64,000 bases of DNA. Origin: Paludibacteraceae bacterium (lineage in GTDB: Bacteria > Bacteroidota > Bacteroidia > Bacteroidales > Paludibacteraceae). The notes beneath the pieces were generated by a model. The model searched no databases. It was not told where the DNA came from and worked only from the letters and a program-made list of their open reading frames with translations. Positions 44,850 to 52,473 of this stretch are shown piece after piece. Numbering within the stretch: position 1 is the first letter of the stretch; each line of letters opens with the position of its first letter. Both the position numbers and the translations under genes were made by a program. The DNA is taken from assembly GCA_017961765.1 (NCBI GenBank), contig JAGCWQ010000069.1, positions 1 through 64,000 on the forward strand. The letters are read 5' to 3'.

Positions 44850-45491
44850 GAACCGCTTGAAATTCCAGAAGATGCACTGCGCGAAATCATCTTCAACGCC
44901 ATCATACACAAGGAATACCCCGGTTACTCGACACAAATGCGTGTTTACGATGACCGTATATGGCTCTGGAATTCAGGCGGTTTACCCGAAGGTATCACAT
45001 TTGAACAGTTTATCGGTGCACATAGCTCATGCCCACGCAACCGACTTATTGCCAGAACATTCTATTTGGCAGGCTTCATCGAATCGTGGGGACGCGGCAT
45101 CAGTAAAATCAAAGGAGAGTTTCTGACAAACGGGTTGGAAGCACCAGTTTACAAGGAAGAGATGGGTGGAATGTCAGTTTACATCACCCGACGCAAAGGT
45201 TTATTTGGCGTAAATGACAGTATAAATGATACTGTAAAAGTTATTGATAATAAAAGCATTACAAAAAATAATGACCATGTAAATTTAACAAAAAATGAGT
45301 TGAAAATTCTTAAAATGATGTATGATGACATGGATGTTAATTACGAACAAATTATGAGAGTATTAAAAGTCTCAACATCAACAACCATGCGTGCAATACA
45401 AAAACTGCGCAAAGCAAAGTATGTTGTTCGTGAAGGTTCCGACAAGTCAGGTCATTGGTATGTAACTGAGAAAGGAAAGGAGATGCTATGA
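44850..45491 (+). pseudogene. Truncated ATP-binding (AlbA/COG2865-type) regulator
   Basis: An open frame extends from 44784 to 45491 (235 codons), but recognisable homology starts near residue 22: RIEPLEIPEDALREIIFNAIIHKEYPG. That is the middle of COG2865-type putative DNA-binding/GHKL ATPase proteins, followed by YDDRIWLWNSGGLPEGI and a C-terminal winged helix (NYEQIMRVLKVSTSTTMRAIQKL). The N-terminal AlbA_2 domain of about 200 residues is missing, and the first 20 codons look out of frame with the true gene. The fragment may still be translated. In Bacteroidota such genes often sit inside type I restriction loci, fitting the scrap just upstream. Confidence 0.65.
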
Positions 45492-45547
45492 AGATACAAT
45501 ATACTTCTGCAATAGTTTATACATTGAATCATGAACAATGAAAAACA

Positions 45548-45631
45548 AATTTCACCGACGTTATCGGTGAAATTCAGCCAAAAAGTCCGATAGTGTCGGA
45601 CGAATTAAAAAAAGTGCGACAATGTCGCACT
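45548..45631. repeat. Three consecutive related hairpins
   Basis: Stem 1: AATTTCACCGA (45548-45558) with TCGGTGAAATT (45564-45574), perfect 11 bp. Stem 2: GTCCGA (45585-45590) with TCGGAC (45596-45601). Stem 3: AGTGCGACA (45613-45621) with TGTCGCACT (45623-45631). All share a C(C/G)GA...TCGG/TCGC core. They lie between the convergent regulator fragment and the LicD gene. They could act as a bidirectional terminator block or be REP-like elements. Confidence 0.75.
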
Positions 45632-45641
45632 AATCTACTTT

Positions 45642-46469
45642 TCACCTAAACAACTCCTCAATATCCTGGTCGTGATAGGATTTATTCAAATCCATCAGAT
45701 AGAAGTCGTGCTGTATTTGATGGTCCCCGTCAGGAATGACCATGTAATCACCATATTTATGAGCCAGATAGTCATGCGGTTTGCTTATTCCATTTACCTC
45801 CACACCTTCAAACAAGATCGGCTTCGGATCGCCAAAAATCTCTTTAGGAAAAATACCCCGCTTGCTATCATCGTAATCCACTACATACTTTGAATCGTTG
45901 AAAGAATATTTCAACATTAATTTTTTTATCTTTAAATGTACATATTCTTTCGAAACAAATTTTCTGCATAATCTTGGAATCCAAGAATTTATGCCTTTTC
46001 CATGCTTGAACGGGTCACGATAGACAAAATATTTCAGCTTCTTATAAAAAGAAAATTTTATAAAATGTAACGTTCTTCCCCACCCTTTTTCAGGAACTCC
46101 ATCTAAAGGAAAAACATCGACGAAAACGCCACCCAAATTTTTTACGTGCTTACGCTCCAACAAGGTCGTATTGGCATCTTGAATTTTTGAAAACATAAAC
46201 GGAAAACGCTCATCGTCCTCACCATTGATAAACTCGAAATGCTTTGGAAACCAAGCGCTTGCATTCTTTTTCAACGCTTCGTAATCCGGACGGGGCATCG
46301 CTATGTCAAGGTCGTCGTCCCAAGGTATGAAACCCTTATGGCGCACCGCTCCTAAAAGAGTACCGGCTATTATATAGTATCGGAGCCCACGCTCCTTACA
46401 AACTGAATCTATCGTTTGCAATATCTCCAAAATCCTCAACTGAAGAGGCCTTATCTCATAACTTGCCAT
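45642..46469 (-). CDS. LicD family phosphotransferase
   Basis: 275 residues. The LicD signature GAVRHKGFIPWDDDLDIAMP near residues 41-60 carries the metal-binding Asp cluster. LicD-type proteins transfer phosphocholine or similar phospho-groups to surface glycans. It overlaps the upstream glycosyltransferase by 14 bp, so the two form an operon for a decorated surface sugar. The transferred group is unknown. Confidence 0.9.
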   Translation of the reverse strand: MASYEIRPLQLRILEILQTIDSVCKERGLRYYIIAGTLLGAVRHKGFIPWDDDLDIAMPRPDYEALKKNASAWFPKHFEFINGEDDERFPFMFSKIQDANTTLLERKHVKNLGGVFVDVFPLDGVPEKGWGRTLHFIKFSFYKKLKYFVYRDPFKHGKGINSWIPRLCRKFVSKEYVHLKIKKLMLKYSFNDSKYVVDYDDSKRGIFPKEIFGDPKPILFEGVEVNGISKPHDYLAHKYGDYMVIPDGDHQIQHDFYLMDLNKSYHDQDIEELFR

Positions 46470-47238
46470 AATTATCTTCCTTGCATTTGCCCTTCATTTC
46501 GTCTTCATATATCTTGGCCATGACCATGTACTTGTAGAAAGCGACACGCTGGGCTTGTATCACTCCCAATTTTCCCGAGAATATAGCTCCCTTCAAAATA
46601 TAGAATTTGAAAAAATGGAAAACAGGATAGCAGAGCAATTTAAAATAGCCTACATGCGTTCCTTTGCGTTTCTCCACTTCGTTGTCAGAATAGAGATTCA
46701 ACCTTCTGAAAGTCCCTGTCAAGTCATGAGGCAAGTGGATAAGTGCCAAATCATGCCTTTTTTTCGGGATTTTAGCCACTTTTCCCTCCACTTTTGGGAA
46801 TGTATGCACATAATGTGGCCAAACGGTCCCAGCGCGCTTAAAAAAGCGTAATTGGTGGTCTGGATAAAGAAACTTCATCCATTGGCCGAACATGTAATTT
46901 TTACGGGGAATATATAGACCTGAGGGACAATCTGGATTTTGTATCTGTTCATACAGATAGTCACGCAAGGCGGATGTGACCAATTCATCGGCATCGACCA
47001 CCAAGACCCAGTCGTTTGAAGCAGATTGGATGGCAAAGGTACGGGCCGGTTCGGCACTCTTATGGTTTCCCTTCTCAAACGTGAGAAGCTTGCAACCATA
47101 TTTTTGTGCAATCTCCACCGTCCTATCCGTACTCTCCATGTCACAAACTACGATTTCATCGAAACCGTTTACAGACTGCAACACTCTTTCCAAATATTTT
47201 TCCGCGTTGTAGGTGTTTATGACAACAGAAATACCCAT
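46456..47238 (-). CDS. Glycosyltransferase family 2 (WaaE/KdtX-like)
   Basis: 260 residues. GT-A start ISVVINTYNAEKYLERVL, metal-binding motif VLVVDADELV near residue 80. The region FGQWMKFLYPDHQLRFFKR resembles the WaaE/KdtX branch that adds glucose to the LPS core heptose. A hydrophobic stretch near 200-220 may touch the membrane. It is first in a two-gene operon with licD, preceded by a -7 box at 47267. Confidence 0.9.
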   Translation of the reverse strand: MGISVVINTYNAEKYLERVLQSVNGFDEIVVCDMESTDRTVEIAQKYGCKLLTFEKGNHKSAEPARTFAIQSASNDWVLVVDADELVTSALRDYLYEQIQNPDCPSGLYIPRKNYMFGQWMKFLYPDHQLRFFKRAGTVWPHYVHTFPKVEGKVAKIPKKRHDLALIHLPHDLTGTFRRLNLYSDNEVEKRKGTHVGYFKLLCYPVFHFFKFYILKGAIFSGKLGVIQAQRVAFYKYMVMAKIYEDEMKGKCKEDNYGKL

Positions 47239-47266
47239 ACTAAATTCTACTCCTTTTAATTCTATG

Positions 47267-47274
47267 CAAAAGTA
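47267..47274 (-). promoter_or_regulatory. -7 box (TACTTTTG) of the GT2-licD operon
   Basis: Minus-strand TACTTTTG fits TAnnTTTG, 29 bp before the ATG at 47238. No exact -33 box was found. Confidence 0.4.
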
Positions 47275-47425
47275 TGCTTTTACTTTTTATAAAACGTCTC
47301 TTTCCGCCTAATATTATACTAAACCGCCATTAGTAACTGCCCGAGATGAATTCCGCAACCCATCTTTTACTTACGAAAGTAACAGGCAAAAAGTGTTGCC
47401 TGATCCAAGGCAACTGTCTAGTCTA

Positions 47426-47920
47426 TCATTTTTTGCTGTTGGTGATGGTCAATTCGTACTCCTTGCAGAACTTCTTAATCGACTTCACCAAGTCTGCCTT
47501 GACAAATTGGTTTTCGGTGGTCACGCTCAACAAGATTTCCGACAATTTGTTGACATCGTCTGTCGTACGCTTATCTGTCTTGCGCAAAACATCAAACGCC
47601 TGCTCGTATTCATTGTTGAAAATGGTCTTATAAAAATCGACAAACTCTATACAATTTTGGCGAAGTTCGTCATTACCCTCAAAACTCTCCATCTTTTGAA
47701 GTCTTTCCAACGACTTATCAGCCTCCAACTTAGCCGCTTGCAACGCAGCCTCAGCTCCTGGAATATCCCGTTTGGAAAGGTACTCGACAATAATCTTGTT
47801 CTGAGCTTCCATTTTCTCTGCCTCGCCAGACACCGTCTCGACATACTCCGCAGGGGTCGTGGCACAGGAACTCATCAACATGGCGATGAAGATTCCAACT
47901 GTATAAATAAACTGTTTCAT
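47426..47920 (-). CDS. Hypothetical helical lipoprotein
   Basis: 164 residues. A lipoprotein signal ends IAMLMSSC. The rest is predicted mostly helical, with repeated Glu/Lys/Ala segments (GEAEKMEAQNKIIVEYLSKR, AEAALQAAKLEADKSLERLQ). No enzymatic motif is seen. It lies just left of the proposed origin and is transcribed away from it. Real gene, function unknown. Confidence 0.7.
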   Translation of the reverse strand: MKQFIYTVGIFIAMLMSSCATTPAEYVETVSGEAEKMEAQNKIIVEYLSKRDIPGAEAALQAAKLEADKSLERLQKMESFEGNDELRQNCIEFVDFYKTIFNNEYEQAFDVLRKTDKRTTDDVNKLSEILLSVTTENQFVKADLVKSIKKFCKEYELTITNSKK

Positions 47921-48852
47921 GATACGTCAATTTAAATGAACACTAAAAAGGAATCTTCAAAAAATCCAAATCAAGCCTCTACCTGTTCTTAACTCTTCAT
48001 CTTCATCAAAACTCCCGAAATCATCGAAAATCCATCCGATTCCCCATCATAAGTTAGCAGCCATTGAAAAAAAGTCTTTTTCACCTACTACCTATGCAAA
48101 AATAGTAAAATTAACTTACCAAGCCTTATGCCAAAGAAAACTTTTGAGCCACTTTTTCGTTGCGTTGCCTCTTAACTTGTTTTTGAGCTAGTTTACTCTA
48201 CTAAAAAAGGAAAACTTACGTATTCTACATAGATGCTGCCATATGGATTACTACTCCTTTCTATTTTTTAGGATGCTTGAAGATAGAATAGGATATTTTT
48301 TAGTAAATTTGATATATATGATTGGATCAAAAGAATACCAAAAATAGTGTATAGTGGTAATCGCATGTTTCTTTTCTTACATGTATGGAGAAGGCGGAAA
48401 ATTATCGACAATATTGTGGAAAAACCCGATGAAAAGGGTGTTAATAACTTGTGATAACTACATGAAAAAAGATGAAAACTTTATTTTCATAATTCAAAAA
48501 CTTGGATATAGCGGCTTGGAGTTCATATTTCCAAATTATTTAGAAATTCTTTTAGAAAAGAAATCAACCGATTTTATACACAGTTCGAAAACGTAAAAAG
48601 GGAATTATTACTTATCTTTGTTCTATTGTTAATTTTGTTGATAAGTATCAATTTGCTCTTATTCTTAAATACTTAGATGAAACAGGATTATTGATAACTG
48701 AAGTCAAATTTTTAATAACGGATTATACAAGGAAAATCCGAAAAAAATATTAACCATATTAACACCCTATTATAATAATCATATTTTATTTTCTTTTTAA
48801 AAAGAATATATATGAATAGAAAAAGGGGAGTTCAAAAAAGAATTGATAGTTT
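47921..48852. other. oriC: Putative chromosomal replication origin (oriC)
   Basis: A 932-bp gene-free AT-rich stretch. DnaA-box-like nonamers: TTATCGACA (48402-48410, one mismatch to TTATCCACA), TGTGGAAAA (48415-48423, one mismatch on the other strand) and TTATACACA (48574-48582, fits TTATnCACA). TTAATAAC-type A/T elements recur nearby, and 48590-48800 is especially AT-rich, as an unwinding region would be. The plus strand is C-rich in coding regions to the left and G-rich to the right, irrespective of gene direction. Four parS-like sites lie 7-10 kb away. dnaA itself is not in the window, which is common in Bacteroidota. A short ORF at 48354-48596 does not look like a gene. Confidence 0.6.
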
Positions 48853-49791
48853 ATGGTGGATTACGTTAAAGAAATCGAAAGATTAAAGAAAGAGAAGAAT
48901 GCCGTTATTATGGGGCATTATTACCAAAAGGGAGATATTCAGGATATATCCGATTATATTGGCGATAGTCTTGCCCTTGCCCAATATGCCGCAAAGACGG
49001 ATGCTGACATCATCGTGCTCTGTGGTGTTCATTTCATGGGTGAAACGGCAAAGGTACTTTGTCCGGATAAGAAGGTGCTTGTGCCTGATATGAATGCGGG
49101 TTGTTCGCTTGCTGACAGTTGCGATGCGGCCGAGTTTAAAAAGTTCATAGACGAACACCCTGGACATAAAGTTATCTCTTATGTGAATACGACAGCGGCA
49201 GTGAAGGCGTTGACGGATGTGGTGGTGACCTCTTCCAATGCGAAGCAGATTGTGGAGAGTTTTCCTAAAGATGAGAAGATCATATTTGGTCCCGACCGTA
49301 ATTTAGGTAACTATATTAATAGCATTACGGGACGAAACATGGTTTTGTGGAACGGTGCCTGCCATGTGCATGAGCAATTCTCCGTTGAGAAAATTGTTCA
49401 GTTGAAGAAGGTCTATCCGGAGGCTTTGGTCTTGGCGCATCCTGAATGCAAGAAGACTGTCTTGACTTTGGCAGACCATATCGGTTCTACGGCTGCGTTG
49501 TTGAAATTTGCGGTCAATTCGGGTAAAAAGGAGTTCATCGTGGCTACGGAAAGTGGTATTCTCCACGAGATGCAGAAGCAGGCTCCAGACAAGATTTTCA
49601 TTCCGGCTCCGGCCAACGACAGCACATGTGCTTGCAACGATTGCAACTATATGAAGTTGAACACGGTGGAGAAGGTCTATAATGCTTTGCTCAATGAGCA
49701 GCCTGAAATTTTGGTGGATAAGGATTTGGCTGAAAAGGCTGTCAAGTCTATCCGTCGGATGCTTGAGATCAGTGCAAAATTGGGTCTTTGA
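48853..49791 (+). CDS. nadA: Quinolinate synthase
   Basis: 312 residues. The N-terminus KNAVIMGHYYQKGDIQDISD matches the family start, and the three cluster cysteines appear in VLCGVHFMGE, WNGACHVHE and the C-terminal CACNDCNYM. It condenses iminoaspartate and dihydroxyacetone phosphate to quinolinate using a 4Fe-4S cluster. It is alone (nadB/nadC are not nearby), transcribed away from the proposed origin, and followed by a good terminator. Confidence 0.95.
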   Translation: MVDYVKEIERLKKEKNAVIMGHYYQKGDIQDISDYIGDSLALAQYAAKTDADIIVLCGVHFMGETAKVLCPDKKVLVPDMNAGCSLADSCDAAEFKKFIDEHPGHKVISYVNTTAAVKALTDVVVTSSNAKQIVESFPKDEKIIFGPDRNLGNYINSITGRNMVLWNGACHVHEQFSVEKIVQLKKVYPEALVLAHPECKKTVLTLADHIGSTAALLKFAVNSGKKEFIVATESGILHEMQKQAPDKIFIPAPANDSTCACNDCNYMKLNTVEKVYNALLNEQPEILVDKDLAEKAVKSIRRMLEISAKLGL

Positions 49792-49809
49792 TTCTAAATG
49801 TATAGTATC

Positions 49810-49850
49810 CTGCAATTGGGCTTTTCGAAGTCCAGTTGCAGAATTTTTTT
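49810..49850 (+). terminator. Terminator after nadA
   Basis: CTGCAATTGG (49810-49819) pairs with CCAGTTGCAG (49832-49841), one G-U pair, then AATTTTTTT. Confidence 0.85.
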
Positions 49851-49862
49851 CTATAGGGCAAT

Positions 49863-50195
49863 ATGACTTTAGAGGAATTACAGCAATCTGTTGATCAATG
49901 GATTAAGACGTATGGAGTCCGTTATTTCAGCGAATTGACAAATACGGCCGTCTTGATGGAAGAGGTAGGAGAGTTGGCCCGTGTCATGGCACGGAAGTAT
50001 GGCGACCAATCGTCCAAGGAGAGTGATTTGCAATATCATTTGGAGGACGAGATGGCAGATGTCTTGTGGGTTTTGGTCTGTTTGGCCAACCAGACGGGTG
50101 TTGATTTGACGGCTGCCTTTAAGAAGAATCTGGAAAAGAAGACCAAACGAGATGCCACGCGTCATTTAGAAAATAAAAAATTAATGCAGGAATAG
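49863..50195 (+). CDS. MazG-like nucleotide pyrophosphohydrolase
   Basis: 110 residues. The metal-binding helices show MEEVGELARVMARKYG (EExxE) and EDEMADVLWVLVCLA (ExxD), the all-alpha NTP-PPase signature. It hydrolyses a (d)NTP to the monophosphate, probably for pool cleaning; specificity is unknown. It precedes deoC in the same direction, a pairing seen in other Bacteroidales. Confidence 0.88.
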   Translation: MTLEELQQSVDQWIKTYGVRYFSELTNTAVLMEEVGELARVMARKYGDQSSKESDLQYHLEDEMADVLWVLVCLANQTGVDLTAAFKKNLEKKTKRDATRHLENKKLMQE

Positions 50196-50264
50196 GCCTT
50201 GTTCCTATTTGAGGTTAAAGGTTGTGGTGCGGCTAATTGAATATTAATCAAAAAAATAGATAAA

Positions 50265-51143
50265 GTGGAAAGGTTTGAATCAGTTTTTAACGAGTATGAT
50301 TTTTCGATGACGGATAGGTCGGTGGCTGCTGATGTTGAGAAGTTGTTGAGTGAACACGTTGCTGAGAATACGGAGAAGGCTATCTTCAGCCAGTTGCTCA
50401 GTTTTGTGGATTTAACTTCCCTCAATACGGACGACACGGTGGAAAAAATCGGTGAAATGGTGGAAAAGGTGAATCAGTTTGACGATCAGTTTGACATTCT
50501 TCCCCATCCAGCTGGAATCTGTGTCTATCCAGCCTTTGTGCCGACGGTCAAGGCTACGTTGCAGGAGGATGTGGACATCGTAGCGGTGGCTGGTGATTTT
50601 CCTCATTCGCAGACCTTCATAGAGGTGAAGATTGCGGAGATTGCCATGGCCGTGATGGAGGGTGCTACGGAAATCGATGTAGTTTTCCCTGTTGGAAAGT
50701 TCCTTTCCGGCAGTTATGACGAGATTCACAGCGAGCTTTCCGAGATGAAGCAGTCTTGTCGTGATGCCAAGATGAAGGTCATTTTGGAGACAAGCCTTTT
50801 AAAGAACGCAGAATCGATTAAAAAGGCTGCCTTGATATCAATGGTCGCTGGAGCAGATTTCATCAAAACATCGACCGGAAAAGGCTATCCTGGAGCTTCT
50901 CCAGAGGCATTCTATGTCATGTGTAAGTCTGTGAAGGAGTTCAACGCTAAGAATGGCACGAAAGTGGGCGTAAAAGTGGCTGGAGGCGTTTCCACGACGG
51001 AGGACGCTGTCAAGTATTACACGATAGTCAAACAAGTTTTGGGTAATTCATGGCTCACGCCTGAACTTTTCCGTATCGGAGCAAGCAGGCTTGTTAACAA
51101 CTTGCTGACATCCATTGTCGGAAAGGAGATAAGCTACTTTTGA
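50265..51143 (+). CDS. deoC: Deoxyribose-phosphate aldolase
   Basis: 292 residues from a GTG start at 50265; the next ATG would remove the first 14 residues, which look genuine (MERFESVFNEYDFSM). The Schiff-base Lys is in GADFIKTSTGKGYPG, and MKVILETSLL carries the second conserved Lys region. It splits deoxyribose-5-phosphate to acetaldehyde and glyceraldehyde-3-phosphate in deoxynucleoside salvage. A terminator follows. Confidence 0.93.
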   Translation: MERFESVFNEYDFSMTDRSVAADVEKLLSEHVAENTEKAIFSQLLSFVDLTSLNTDDTVEKIGEMVEKVNQFDDQFDILPHPAGICVYPAFVPTVKATLQEDVDIVAVAGDFPHSQTFIEVKIAEIAMAVMEGATEIDVVFPVGKFLSGSYDEIHSELSEMKQSCRDAKMKVILETSLLKNAESIKKAALISMVAGADFIKTSTGKGYPGASPEAFYVMCKSVKEFNAKNGTKVGVKVAGGVSTTEDAVKYYTIVKQVLGNSWLTPELFRIGASRLVNNLLTSIVGKEISYF

Positions 51144-51170
51144 TTTAGTAATACACACAGGTTATTAACA

Positions 51171-51207
51171 AAAAGGTTGTCTGCTAACAAGCGGACAACC
51201 TTTTTTT
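51171..51207. terminator. Bidirectional terminator between deoC and the prenyl synthase gene
   Basis: GGTTGTC (51175-51181) pairs with GACAACC (51194-51200), flanked by an A-run and a T-run, so it can end both convergent transcripts. Confidence 0.85.
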
Positions 51208-51216
51208 GATATTCTT

Positions 51217-52194
51217 TTATTTATTTCTCTCTATCGTGTGTTGTAGTGTTAATAGAAGGTGTTTTTTGAGAAGGCCGTTTTCAAAAATATCCAATGTTTG
51301 AACCGCTTCCTGTTGAAAATCCTCCATTCGTTTTTTGGCGTATTCGATACCCCCTTTTTCTATGGCGAAATGAATCAGTTTCTCTACGTTCTCCTTAGTG
51401 AAGTCTTTTTTGCGAAGGATATCTGTATATTCCTCTTTTTCAGACTCTTTAGCTGTATTCAGTGCATAGAGTAGGGGAAGTGTGATTTTACCTTCCCGAA
51501 TGTCGTTTCCAACTGGTTTTCCGATTTCTTTCTCTGTTGATATGTAGTCGAAAATATCGTCTTTAATTTGGAAGCACATTCCGTAAATCTTTCCGAATTT
51601 GTCCAGACGTTCTATTTGTGTTTGAGAAGCATTCACGGAGATGGCTCCGCAACTGGTGCATACGGAAAAGAGGGCCGCTGTCTTTTTTTGAATGACTTCC
51701 AAGTATTTAGCCTCTTCAGTCATTATATTTTTAGCATTCGATATCTGAAGGAGTTCACCATCTGAGAGTTCTTTTCCCAAATAGGTTATCTTATCGAGGA
51801 TATCAATTTTCCTTGTTTTTCCTGCTATGTGAAGTGATTGAGAAAGGAGATAGTCGCCAACGAGGACGGCTATTTTGTTCTTCCATAATGCGTTGACTGA
51901 TTCTTTTCCTCTACGTTCATACGTGTCATCCACAATATCGTCGTGAATCAAGCTTGCCGTATGGAGCAGTTCCAGTGCTATGGCCGTATTGATGGTTGAT
52001 TCTGTAGTCTCTCCACAGATTTTAGCACTTAGAAAAGTGAGCAATGGCCTGATTTGCTTACCTTTATTTCCGTATATGTAGTTATTGACGATAGACAGAA
52101 TTTCATTTTTTGATTCAAATGCTTTTTCAAAGCTTCGATCAAATTGCATGAATTCCTCTCTAACGGGTTCCTTTATCTGTTCAATTGAAATCAT
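51217..52194 (-). CDS. ispB: Polyprenyl diphosphate synthase
   Basis: 325 residues. First Asp-rich motif LIHDDIVDDTYERRG near residue 85, second FQIKDDIFDYIS near residue 210. Residues before the first motif are typical of long-chain (octaprenyl-type) trans-prenyltransferases. It makes the side chain of menaquinone. The gene symbol reflects family membership; chain length is not proven. Confidence 0.9.
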   Translation of the reverse strand: MISIEQIKEPVREEFMQFDRSFEKAFESKNEILSIVNNYIYGNKGKQIRPLLTFLSAKICGETTESTINTAIALELLHTASLIHDDIVDDTYERRGKESVNALWKNKIAVLVGDYLLSQSLHIAGKTRKIDILDKITYLGKELSDGELLQISNAKNIMTEEAKYLEVIQKKTAALFSVCTSCGAISVNASQTQIERLDKFGKIYGMCFQIKDDIFDYISTEKEIGKPVGNDIREGKITLPLLYALNTAKESEKEEYTDILRKKDFTKENVEKLIHFAIEKGGIEYAKKRMEDFQQEAVQTLDIFENGLLKKHLLLTLQHTIERNK

Positions 52195-52215
52195 CAGTCT
52201 TTATCGTCTTTTCTG

Positions 52216-52223
52216 CAAAATTA
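52216..52223 (-). promoter_or_regulatory. -7 box (TAATTTTG) of the prenyl synthase gene
   Basis: Minus-strand TAATTTTG, 22 bp before the ATG at 52194. No clear -33. Confidence 0.4.
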
Positions 52224-52446
52224 AGAATAATCTATTAAATAGTTGCTAAGTCGTCAATTATTAAGTTTTTTTTATTCCTCCTCTTTCTTTTTGTTCCAAA
52301 TTTGAGGCATTCCGTCTATTTGAATTAGTCGCTTCTAAATGGTTAAATAGTAAATGCTTCTAAATATTTTAAGCCCTAAATGAAAATGCTTTGGTTAACT
52401 CGTTTTTTTATCAAATGCGACTCGTGGACGGTAACACCATTTTTTC

Positions 52447-52454
52447 TATCTTTG
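52447..52454 (+). promoter_or_regulatory. -7 box (TATCTTTG) of polA
   Basis: Exact TAnnTTTG, 20 bp before the ATG at 52474. No clear -33. Confidence 0.45.
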
Positions 52455-52473
52455 TCTTAAATAATGTTCTTTT

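Noticed and set aside
48354..48596. 80-codon ORF in the proposed origin
   Set aside because: No recognisable protein features. It is AT-rich, overlaps DnaA-box-like sites, and has no promoter box or plausible family.
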